From: JANNOG01 sp050329835
Lineage (GTDB): Bacteria; Actinomycetota; Actinomycetes; Actinomycetales; JBBAYJ01
Direction: 5' to 3'
Assembly: GCA_050329835.1 (NCBI GenBank)
Contig: JBHJOJ010000248.1
Span: 1 to 8,470 of the forward strand
DNA: 8,470 nucleotides
The notes under the pieces are model-generated. The model did not search any database and was not told the origin of the DNA. It saw nothing but the letters and a program-made list of their open reading frames with translations. This document shows, piece after piece, positions 1 to 5,585 of the stretch; the first letter of the stretch is position 1; each line of letters starts with the position of its first letter. The position numbers and the translations under genes are program-made.

Positions 1-172
1 GTCCGGGCGAGGCCTCGCGCCCCGGGCTCCCGGCGAGCGGGGCGGCGGCCGGCGTGGGCTCGGGGTCCGGCCCGGCACGACCGGCGCCGCCGGTCAGGGC
101 GAGCGTCCCGACGACCACCGACAGCACGGTGAGCAGGGCGCCGGCGGTGACGGTGGTCCGGCCGGCCGTCAC
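1..172 (-). CDS. N-terminus of a secreted protein, probable DUF6049 family (partial)
   Basis: The frame begins with GTG at 172-170 and runs open off the left edge of the window, giving 57 codons. The first residues (MTAGRTTVTAGALLTVLSVV and on through VGTLALTGGAGRAG) form a signal peptide or signal anchor: a short n-region with one Arg, a hydrophobic core at about residues 9-28, then a Pro/Ala/Glu-rich linker typical of exported actinobacterial proteins. Its start overlaps the Nudix stop by four bases (GTGA, 169-172), so translation is likely coupled and there is no separate Shine-Dalgarno. Codons are strongly G/C-ending. In mycobacteria the gene after the Nudix gene mutT4 is Rv3909, a large DUF6049 envelope protein followed by the MurJ-type flippase gene. 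The family call rests on that synteny and the signal sequence, because the conserved part lies outside the window. Reading frame: fairly sure. Family: tentative. Confidence 0.6.
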   Translation of the reverse strand, partial: MTAGRTTVTAGALLTVLSVVVGTLALTGGAGRAGPDPEPTPAAAPLAGSPGREASPG

Positions 173-633
173 GGCGTGGCGAGCGGCCGCTGGGCGACGG
201 TCCTCGCCACGCGGCGCTCGTTGGCGAAGGTCAACTTCCCGGCGAGATCCGCGAGCGGCACCCACGCCGCCTCGACCGCCTCGCCGTCCGGGTCGTCCTC
301 GACGCCGATGGTGCCGCCGACCGCCTCCAGCAGGAACAGGTGCACGGTCTTGTGGATCCGGCGGCCATCGGCGAAGAACCAGTAGTCGATGGCGCCGAGG
401 GAGTCGACGACCTCGCCGCGGATCCCGGTCTCCTCCGCGATCTCCCGGACGGCGGTCTCGGGCAGCGTCTCCCCGTTCTCGACGTGTCCCTTGGGCAGGC
501 ACCACTCCAGGCGCCCGGCCCGGTTGAGGCGGGCGATGACCGCGGCGCGGGGACCGGAGCCGCCGTGGTCGACGACGATCCCCCCGGCCGAGACCTCGAC
601 GACGGTGCCACCACCGCCGGAACCCGCCGCCAC
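169..633 (-). CDS. Nudix hydrolase (MutT4-like), leaderless start
   Basis: This is a 154-residue protein with one Nudix domain. The Nudix box spans residues 49-71 and matches GX5EX7REUXEEXGU exactly (G49, E55, R63, E64, E67, E68, G70, I71), so the metal-binding glutamates are intact. It is preceded by the usual strand ending LPKG. The family hydrolyses nucleoside diphosphates linked to another group. Box-flanking residues (DYWFFADGRRIHKTVH, 83-98) resemble mycobacterial MutT4, which sits at the same place beside the CCA transferase gene; the substrate here is unknown. Start choice: GTG at 633-631 lies exactly six bases after a TACCCT -10 box (645-640), a leaderless arrangement. A start at 774 would add 47 low-complexity Arg/Ala residues and overlap the divergent cca gene by 86 bases, so I reject it. 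The gene ends in a GTGA overlap with the secreted-protein gene, forming a two-gene operon or more. Confidence 0.9.
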   Translation of the reverse strand: MAAGSGGGGTVVEVSAGGIVVDHGGSGPRAAVIARLNRAGRLEWCLPKGHVENGETLPETAVREIAEETGIRGEVVDSLGAIDYWFFADGRRIHKTVHLFLLEAVGGTIGVEDDPDGEAVEAAWVPLADLAGKLTFANERRVARTVAQRPLATP

Positions 634-639
634 GCCGCC

Positions 640-645
640 AGGGTA
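640..645 (-). promoter_or_regulatory. -10 box of a leaderless promoter for the Nudix gene
   Basis: TACCCT on the minus strand (645 down to 640) fits the actinobacterial TANNNT -10 consensus. Six bases separate it from GTG at 633, so initiation about seven bases downstream would place the first transcribed base on the start codon. No convincing -35 hexamer is visible 16-18 bases upstream, which is common for such promoters. The box sits inside the 55-base divergent gap between the Nudix and cca genes. Confidence 0.7.
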
Positions 646-688
646 CGCAGGCCTCCCGGCGCCGCGGGTACATCGCCCCCGGCGCGGG

Positions 689-2164
689 ATGGCACCCTGT
701 CGGGTCGTGCCCGAGACCGCGCCCGCCGCCCGTCGCCGCGCCGCCGCGGCCTTCGCCCGGCTGGCGCCTGTCACCGAGGACCTCGGCCGCCGCTTCGCGG
801 CCGCCGGTCACGAGCTCGCCCTCGTCGGCGGGCCGGTGCGGGACGCCTTCCTCGGCCGGGGCGCGCCCGACCTCGACTTCGCCACCGACGCCGTCCCCGA
901 CCGCACGGAGCGGCTGCTGGCGGCGTGGGCCGACGCGACGTGGGACGTCGGGCGCCGGTTCGGCACCATTGGGGCCCGCCGGGGCGACCTGGTCGTCGAG
1001 GTGACGACGTACCGGGCCGACTCCTACGACGGGACCAGCCGCAAGCCGGAGGTGGCCTTCGGCTCGTCCCTGGTCGACGACCTCCAGCGGCGCGACTTCA
1101 CGATCAATGCGATGGCGTTGCGGCTGCCCGCGATGGAGTTCGTCGACCCGTTCGGGGGCGTCGACGACCTGGTCGCGCGCCGGCTGCGGACGCCGGGGCC
1201 GGCCGAGCGGTCCTTCGACGACGACCCGCTGCGGATGATGCGGGCCGCCCGGTTCGCGTCCCAGCTCGGGGTCGAGGTGTCGGCGGACGTCCGGGCGGCG
1301 ATGACCGCGATGGCCGGCCGGCTGGCCGCGGTGTCCGCCGAGCGGGTCCGCGAGGAGCTGGTCAAGCTCGTCCAGGGGCGCGCGCCCCGGGCCGGGATCG
1401 AGCTGATGGTCGACACCGGTCTGGCCGAGGAGGTCCTCCCGGAACTCCCGGCGCTGCGCCTGGAGATCGACGAGCACCACCGCCACAAGGACGTGTACGA
1501 GCACAGCCTCGTCGTCCTCGACCGGGCGGTGGCCCTGGAGGACGACCACCGCGACCCGGACGCCGCCGTCCCGGGGCCGGACTTCGTGCTGCGCTTCGCC
1601 GCGCTGGTGCACGACATCGGCAAGCCGGCGACCCGCCGGTTCGAGCCCGGCGGCAAGGTGAGCTTCCACCACCACGAGGTGGTCGGCGCCAAGCTGACGG
1701 CCGCCCGGATGCGGGCGCTGAAGTTCGACAAGCAGACGACGAAGGACGTCGCCCGGCTGGTCGAGCTGCACCTGCGCTTCCACGGCTACGCCGACGGCGA
1801 GTGGACCGACTCCGCCGTCCGGCGCTACGTCACGGACGCGGGACCACTGCTGGAGCGGCTGCACCGGCTGACCCGCAGCGACTGCACGACGCGCAACCGG
1901 GCCAAGGCGCAGCGGCTGTCCCGGGCCTACGACGACCTGGAGCGACGGATCCGGGAGCTGGCCGAACAGGAGGAGATGTCGCGGGTCCGGCCCGACCTCG
2001 ACGGCAACCGGATCATGGAGCTGTTGGGGCTGGGTCCGGGGCCGGTGGTCGGGCGGGCGTACCGGTACCTGCTGGACCTGCGCCTGGAGCGGGGACCGCT
2101 CCGGCCGGAGGCGGCGGAGGCGGAGCTGCGGCGCTGGTGGGCGGAGCAGCCCGAGTCGGCGTGA
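689..2164 (+). CDS. cca: CCA tRNA nucleotidyltransferase (class II, with HD domain)
   Basis: This enzyme adds or repairs the 3'-terminal CCA of tRNAs in the cytoplasm, using CTP and ATP without a nucleic-acid template. It is 491 residues from ATG 689. The nucleotidyltransferase head shows LVGGPVRD (45-52) and the metal-binding DLD (D61, D63). The RRDFTINAMA motif (134-143) and the DDPLRMMRAARF segment (178-189) follow, covering nucleotide selection and the neck. A C-terminal HD-type domain shows EH at 271-272 and HDIGK at 308-312, followed by the histidine cluster HHHE (327-330). Length and order match actinobacterial PcnA/Cca, for example the M. tuberculosis homologue. The start is uncertain: ATG 689 has only a weak GC-rich upstream stretch, and GTG 707 (485 residues, beginning VPETA) resembles the start of mycobacterial homologues. 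The gene is divergent from the Nudix gene, and its end lies 21 bases from the converging small membrane protein gene. Confidence 0.96.
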   Translation: MAPCRVVPETAPAARRRAAAAFARLAPVTEDLGRRFAAAGHELALVGGPVRDAFLGRGAPDLDFATDAVPDRTERLLAAWADATWDVGRRFGTIGARRGDLVVEVTTYRADSYDGTSRKPEVAFGSSLVDDLQRRDFTINAMALRLPAMEFVDPFGGVDDLVARRLRTPGPAERSFDDDPLRMMRAARFASQLGVEVSADVRAAMTAMAGRLAAVSAERVREELVKLVQGRAPRAGIELMVDTGLAEEVLPELPALRLEIDEHHRHKDVYEHSLVVLDRAVALEDDHRDPDAAVPGPDFVLRFAALVHDIGKPATRRFEPGGKVSFHHHEVVGAKLTAARMRALKFDKQTTKDVARLVELHLRFHGYADGEWTDSAVRRYVTDAGPLLERLHRLTRSDCTTRNRAKAQRLSRAYDDLERRIRELAEQEEMSRVRPDLDGNRIMELLGLGPGPVVGRAYRYLLDLRLERGPLRPEAAEAELRRWWAEQPESA

Positions 2165-2185
2165 GGGACGTCGGCTCCCCGGCCG

Positions 2186-2672
2186 TCACCCGCCGAACGG
2201 GTCGGACCCGGTGTCCGGGTCGCCGAACGACGGACGGTCGAGCCAGCCCGGGCGCCGGCCGGTGCGGCCACGGCCGGGCTCTCAGGGTCTCGGTCAGCCC
2301 GAGGAACACGAGGATCCACAGCACCGTCGTGACGGCGGACCCGACGAGCACACAGACGTCCACCACCGGCATCCGGTGTCCCTCCCGGCGCCGTGACGGG
2401 AGGAACAGCCGACCCCACCACCACAGGGGCATCGCCACGGCCAGTCCGAACACGACCTCGAGCGCGGCCGGCGGTGGGACCAGTTCGACGACGGCACTCG
2501 GCGCCGTCCCGGGCAGCGTCGCGGACGTGAGGGGCCCCGGGAGTTCCGGATCGGCCCACGACCCGGCGGTGATCGCGTACAGGACGTTCAGACCGGGGAC
2601 GGCGGTGCCCCACACGAGGGCGTCGAGCGCACGCAGGCCCGGGTGCCGGTGTGGAACCCGGGCCTGCGACAC
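2186..2672 (-). CDS. Small three-helix membrane protein, apparent frameshift near the 3' end
   Basis: I do not recognise the family. From GTG 2672 (GAGGG at 2685-2681 is a fair Shine-Dalgarno, 8-base spacing) the frame gives three likely membrane helices at about residues 18-38, 68-91 and 104-127, with a basic loop SRRREGHR (93-100) between the last two. Up to codon 130 (LTETL, ending at 2283) nearly all codons end in G/C. After that the same frame picks up AGA, GCT, CGA, GTT and GGA codons and would run to 2013, 152 bases antisense into cca. The frame one base later, open from 2281, regains G/C-ending codons, encodes an acidic tail (GWLDRPSFGDPDTGSDPFGG) and stops at 2188-2186, before cca ends. 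The intact product would be about 161 residues. Either the gene carries a +1 indel or the assembly has an error. The 2013 end is the alternative annotation. Confidence 0.6.
2632..2668. repeat. Perfect 13-bp inverted repeat, strong hairpin
   Basis: The arms cgcaggcccgggt (2632-2644) and acccgggcctgcg (2656-2668) are exact reverse complements with an 11-base loop. The hairpin would form in transcripts of either strand. On the minus strand it begins two bases after the GTG (2672-2670) of the small membrane protein gene, so it covers that gene's first codons. It could terminate read-through from the upstream lipoprotein gene, stop the converging cca transcript, or limit translation of the small membrane protein. 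There is no T-tract on either side. Confidence 0.65.
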
Positions 2673-2702
2673 CCGTCAGGCCCTCGAAGCCCGGCCGGTG
2701 CC

Positions 2703-2720
2703 CGGGTGGCGCGACACCCG
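2703..2720 (-). terminator. Short GC hairpin just after the lipoprotein gene
   Basis: The 6-bp arms cgggtg (2703-2708) and cacccg (2715-2720) enclose a six-base loop, starting five bases past the lipoprotein stop codon on the minus strand. There is no U-tract, as is usual for high-GC actinobacteria. Together with the larger inverted repeat at 2632-2668 it may end or attenuate the lipoprotein transcript. It is weak as a stand-alone terminator. Confidence 0.35.
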
Positions 2721-2725
2721 AGCTG

Positions 2726-4024
2726 TCACGAGGCCACCCGGAGCAGGACGTCGTCGATGGTCACGTCGATCGGCACGCCGGCGTTGCCCCATCCGAACAC
2801 TCGCAGCGTGATCTGGTGGTCCGTGGTCTCGGTGGGCACGAAGGTCTGGCAGTACCGGTGCGGGTCGGTCCGGTCGAACTTGTAGTCGACCGACCCCAGC
2901 CACGCCTGTTGGCTCGACGTCTCCGGCTTGTAGGCGTAGATGTTGACGATGGCGGGCACGCCCTCGGCGGGCACGGCCCGGTCCACGTCGGCGCACAGCT
3001 CGTACGTCACCCCGGCGTTGAGGCGGACGACCTGGTACCGCCCGGTCCAGGTGTCGTTGAGGAGGTTCGGGTCGGCACTGCCCGGCAGCCGCAGCCGCAG
3101 TGCCCCCTGTTCGACGGAGCTCTGCAGCCCGGCGGCGTTCGTCGGGTTCCACTCGGTCCGCTGCCACCCGGCCTCGCCGGCGGCGAGGTCCCCGTTGGTC
3201 AGCAGATTGCCGGTCCGGGCGTCGGCGTCGACGAGGGCGGGGCCCACCGGCGTCACGGTGAGGGAGTCGACGACGATCTCGGTCGCATCGATGTTGCCGT
3301 CCTGGTGGGTGAGCAGGGCGAGGTAGGCGAAGACGGGCTCGGTGCTGTTCGGACTGAACTCGAACGTCACCGGGACGTAGCCGTCCGGGGCGGCCCGCTG
3401 GTCCTCCTCGTCGATCCACTGGTCGACCCCGCTGTACGAGCCGTCCCCGTTGCGCACCCACGCCGAGACGATCGCCGAGGGCAGCCGGTTGTCGGGGTTG
3501 CTCCACCGGACCATGGCCGTGTACCGGTACCGGATCCCGGGATCGAGCTGGAGGTCCTGACCCAGCGAGATGTACTCCCGCTGGTTGTCCTGCGCCTGCG
3601 CCGACAGCAGCAGTCGGGCGGCCGAGCCGTCCCCGGACGAGGTCGCCACCCTGGTCGCGGCCTCGACGGCCGACGAGCCGGCGATCGAGGGGGCGACGTA
3701 GGCGGTCCACCCGTCGAGGCCGCCGCCGAAGCCCGGGTTCGCGGTGACGGACCCGGCCGGCGGTGCCGCGACCGCGGTCCCGGCCGCCTCCCCGGGCGTC
3801 GCGGGTGACGGCGCGGCCGGCGTCGGGGCGCTGCCGGATGCGGGCGCACCCGGCGACGCCATGGCCGACGGGGTCGCCCCGACGCTCGGCGCGGGTGTCG
3901 ACGCCGCGGTGGCATCGAGGGGACCGGCCGTGACCGGCAGGTCGGGGGTCTGGCAGCCCGCGGCGAGGAGGCCGGTGGCGAGGACGAGAGCGAGGCCTGG
4001 GAGTCGGTGTCGTGGCGACAGCAC
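2726..4024 (-). CDS. Surface lipoprotein with two carbohydrate-binding-like modules
   Basis: The product is 432 residues. It has a lipoprotein signal peptide: basic n-region (MLSPRHRLPG), hydrophobic core, and lipobox LLAAGC with the lipidated cysteine at 24. A Pro/Ala/Ser/Thr linker (about 25-92) would span the cell wall. Two tandem modules follow, about 95-260 and 272-430. Each opens with an N-P/G-F/D...GW pattern (NPGFGGGLDGW at 96-106; NLLTNGDLAAGEAGW at 273-287). Each closes with a D-S/D-hydrophobic strand (EIVVDSLTV at 249-257; DVTIDDVLLRV at 420-430). This is the layout of CBM4/9-type and related galactose-binding-like jelly rolls. I see no catalytic domain, so binding of a glycan or other ligand at the outer membrane face is inferred. 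The GTG start at 4024 has little Shine-Dalgarno but gives the correct signal peptide. The gene is 67 bases downstream of the GerMN gene on the same strand. Confidence 0.85.
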   Translation of the reverse strand: MLSPRHRLPGLALVLATGLLAAGCQTPDLPVTAGPLDATAASTPAPSVGATPSAMASPGAPASGSAPTPAAPSPATPGEAAGTAVAAPPAGSVTANPGFGGGLDGWTAYVAPSIAGSSAVEAATRVATSSGDGSAARLLLSAQAQDNQREYISLGQDLQLDPGIRYRYTAMVRWSNPDNRLPSAIVSAWVRNGDGSYSGVDQWIDEEDQRAAPDGYVPVTFEFSPNSTEPVFAYLALLTHQDGNIDATEIVVDSLTVTPVGPALVDADARTGNLLTNGDLAAGEAGWQRTEWNPTNAAGLQSSVEQGALRLRLPGSADPNLLNDTWTGRYQVVRLNAGVTYELCADVDRAVPAEGVPAIVNIYAYKPETSSQQAWLGSVDYKFDRTDPHRYCQTFVPTETTDHQITLRVFGWGNAGVPIDVTIDDVLLRVAS

Positions 4025-4091
4025 GGCGATGACACTCGTCGACGCGGAGTCCTGTTTCAGCGACGGCCGCTGGAGTCCGAACCGCTCCCGG
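4025..4091 (-). other. Short gap between the GerMN and lipoprotein genes
   Basis: These 67 bases hold a small hairpin (cagcg 4058-4062 with cgctg 4068-4072's neighbour region, near 4058-4071). It is flanked by two copies of ggagtcc (4046-4052 and 4072-4078). I see no TANNNT box or T-tract. It may be a processing or weak regulatory site, or nothing; the two genes could still be co-transcribed. Confidence 0.25.
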
Positions 4092-4880
4092 TCACGCCGG
4101 CCCGCCGTCGTCGATGTACGCGCGCAGCCGCTCGTTCGATCCGCCGGCCCGGAACCCGGCGTTCCAGTCCGGCCCGAACTGCTCGAGGGTCCGGATCACC
4201 GGCCACCGGATCTCGTTGTGACGGCACGCGGTCGACGTCGCCGTGTCGATGTCGCTGAGCGACGCGACGTCGACCATGACGAACGTCTGGTCCGGGTCCA
4301 CCGTCACCGTGGCGGGCGTCGGGACGCCGCCCTCGCCCCACACGCTCCACAGGCCACGGCGGCTCTCCTCCGCCGTCGGTCCCGCCAGCACCGCCTCCAA
4401 CGCCCCCCGGACCGGGTCCTCGGAACCGATCCGGCGGGTGACCTCCACGAGGCGGCTGCACCCCTGCGCTCCCGTGGCGCGCTCCAGCAGGTAGACCGCC
4501 ACCTCGATCTCCGTCCCGCCGGCCGGGCCCGGGCCGGGTGGCGCCTCGGGGCTGCGCGGCGGGGGCGGGCCGGCGGTCGCGCCGGTGGCGTCCGGCACCG
4601 GACCGCCGGTGGTGGTCGCGGTCGGGGGTGGTGGCGGGGCCACCGGGGCCGCGGGCGCGGCCACCGGGGCGTCGGGCGCCACCTCGCTCACCAGCGAGGC
4701 ACCGGCCACCGCCGCGGGGAGCACCAGCGCGGCCGCGGCGGCCAGCAGGACACCGCGTTGCCGGGCCCGCCGCCGACGGCGGGCGAGCCGGGAGAGCATC
4801 GGTCGCGGCCCGTCGGTGCGGACGGCTCCCGGCACCCGTCGGGACAGGGCGTCGAACTCGTGGCGGAGTCGGTCGGTCAC
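4092..4880 (-). CDS. Single-pass membrane protein with GerMN domain, partner of the ECF sigma factor
   Basis: The product is 262 residues. A cytoplasmic segment of about 43 residues (TDRLRHEFDALSRRVPG, then the basic run RRRRRAR) precedes one membrane helix (about 44-64). A Pro/Ala/Thr linker (66-121) leads to an outside domain (123-262) with GerMN hallmarks: DPVRGALEAVLAGPTAEE (155-172), a VDV strand (203-205), and the final segment IRTLEQFG...FRAGGSNERL (229-252). Cys141 and Cys219 could form a disulfide. GerMN domains occur in spore-germination GerM and in the LpqB lipoprotein; their ligand is not settled. GTG 4880 is chosen because it overlaps the sigma stop as GTGA and has AGGAGG at 4890-4885, four bases upstream. 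Position and topology suggest an anti-sigma or sensor role. However, the cytosolic part is too short for a classical ZAS domain and lacks HxxxCxxC, so that role is inferred. Confidence 0.85.
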   Translation of the reverse strand: MTDRLRHEFDALSRRVPGAVRTDGPRPMLSRLARRRRRARQRGVLLAAAAALVLPAAVAGASLVSEVAPDAPVAAPAAPVAPPPPPTATTTGGPVPDATGATAGPPPPRSPEAPPGPGPAGGTEIEVAVYLLERATGAQGCSRLVEVTRRIGSEDPVRGALEAVLAGPTAEESRRGLWSVWGEGGVPTPATVTVDPDQTFVMVDVASLSDIDTATSTACRHNEIRWPVIRTLEQFGPDWNAGFRAGGSNERLRAYIDDGGPA

Positions 4881-5506
4881 GGGTCCTCCTCGGGCGGCAG
4901 GGCGGCGAGCAGCCGCCGGCGCCCCCGGGCCAGCCGGGTCCGCACCGTCGCGTAGGGCAGCCCCAGCTCCTCCGCGATGTCCCGGGCGTCCAGATCGGCG
5001 AGGTAGTGCAGGGTGAGGACCACGCGGTACCGGGGCGGCAGCGTCCGCATGGCCTGGACGACGAGCGTCCGGTCGAGGTGGGCGGACTCCGGCCCGGCCA
5101 CGGTCGGGGGCTCCAGGTCGCGCCGCCACGCCAGGGCGGTCGCCGCGGCCCGCCGGGCCCGGCGCAGGGAGCTCAGCGCGAGATTGAGGGCGACCCGCCG
5201 GATCCACGCCTCGGGGGCGTCGTACCGGCTGATGGCCGGCCACCGCTGCGCGGCCCGGAAGAACGCCTCCTGCACCACGTCCTCGGCCTCCGCCACGCTG
5301 CCCGCCACCGGGACCAGCTGGGTCACCAGGCGGACGTAGCTGTCCCGGTAGAGGGCGTCGTAGGCCGCGTCGACGGCCAGCTCACCCGGGACGGCGCGCT
5401 CGGGGACCAAGGCGTCCCCGGCGTCCCCGGCGTCACCGGCGCGCCCCCCGCCCGTGCGGCGTGCCGCGGCGGCCGGCGGCCGGCCCGCCGACACGTCAGC
5501 GGCCAT
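4877..5506 (-). CDS. ECF-family RNA polymerase sigma factor
   Basis: The product is 209 residues from ATG 5506. Residues 1-45 are low-complexity (Ala, Gly, Asp, Arg) and include a GDAGDAGDA run. Region sigma-2 covers about 49-118, with the core-binding helix AEDVVQEAFFRA (74-85) and AWIRRVALNLALSSLRR (100-116). Region sigma-4 covers about 146-200, with LPPRYRVVLTLHYLADLDARD and the helix-turn-helix DIAEELGLPYATVRTRLARG (176-195). No sigma-1 or sigma-3 region is present, which defines the ECF (group 4) class. It directs RNA polymerase to a regulon that cannot be read from this window. The start is set by AGGAGG at 5515-5510, three bases from ATG; the spacing is short but it is the best site. 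An upstream in-frame start at 5557 adds Arg/Thr-rich residues and is less likely. The gene overlaps the GerMN membrane protein gene by four bases, the usual coupling of an ECF factor with its regulator. Confidence 0.93.
   Translation of the reverse strand: MAADVSAGRPPAAAARRTGGGRAGDAGDAGDALVPERAVPGELAVDAAYDALYRDSYVRLVTQLVPVAGSVAEAEDVVQEAFFRAAQRWPAISRYDAPEAWIRRVALNLALSSLRRARRAAATALAWRRDLEPPTVAGPESAHLDRTLVVQAMRTLPPRYRVVLTLHYLADLDARDIAEELGLPYATVRTRLARGRRRLLAALPPEEDP
4885..4890 (-). promoter_or_regulatory. Shine-Dalgarno that fixes the GerMN protein start
   Basis: AGGAGG on the minus strand lies inside the last codons of the sigma gene, four bases before GTG 4880. With the GTGA overlap it shows that the real start is here and that translation of the two proteins is coupled. 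Confidence 0.75.
5411..5437. repeat. Three tandem 9-bp units inside the sigma gene
   Basis: The unit ggcgtcccc occurs at 5411-5419 and 5420-5428, with a one-base variant ggcgtcacc at 5429-5437. On the coding strand it encodes the repeated tripeptide Gly-Asp-Ala in the disordered N-terminus of the sigma factor. Being a multiple of three, copy-number change would keep the frame. Confidence 0.7.
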
Positions 5507-5509
5507 GGT

Positions 5510-5515
5510 CCTCCT
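5510..5515 (-). promoter_or_regulatory. Shine-Dalgarno that fixes the sigma factor start
   Basis: AGGAGG on the minus strand ends three bases before ATG 5506. It is the only strong site near the possible starts and supports the 209-residue form over the longer frame. Confidence 0.6.
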
Positions 5516-5560
5516 GGTCTCGGGCGGGCGGGTCGCGGCGTCTCGCCGGGCGCCCACCGC

Positions 5561-5584
5561 ACACGCCGCCGGGCCGGCGGGTGT
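5561..5584 (-). terminator. Hairpin right after the MFS transporter gene
   Basis: On the minus strand the sequence after the stop codon folds as ACAC-CCGCCG-GCC-CGGCGG-C-GTGT: ten base pairs with one bulged base and a three-base loop. It starts one base past the TGA and has no U-tract. It lies in the 79-base gap before the sigma gene and could separate the two transcription units. Confidence 0.55.
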
Positions 5585-5585
5585 T

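Noticed and set aside
634..774. N-terminal extension of the Nudix protein to 774
   Set aside because: The extra 47 residues are Arg/Ala/Gly-rich, overlap the divergent cca start, and lie upstream of a leaderless promoter that fits GTG 633.
340..2811. Very long open frame on the plus strand across the Nudix and cca genes
   Set aside because: It is in another frame of cca, is low-complexity Arg/Gly/Pro/Ala, and lacks any recognisable domain. Long shadow frames are expected at this GC content.
4025..4075. ECF-type promoter before the lipoprotein gene (GAAAC at about 4059-4055 with CGTC downstream)
   Set aside because: The spacing between the two elements is wrong for a -35/-10 pair, so autoregulation by the neighbouring sigma factor is not supported by sequence.
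4881..5243. Extension of the GerMN protein into the sigma gene
   Set aside because: It would be an out-of-frame shadow of the sigma gene, and a strong Shine-Dalgarno plus GTGA overlap mark GTG 4880.
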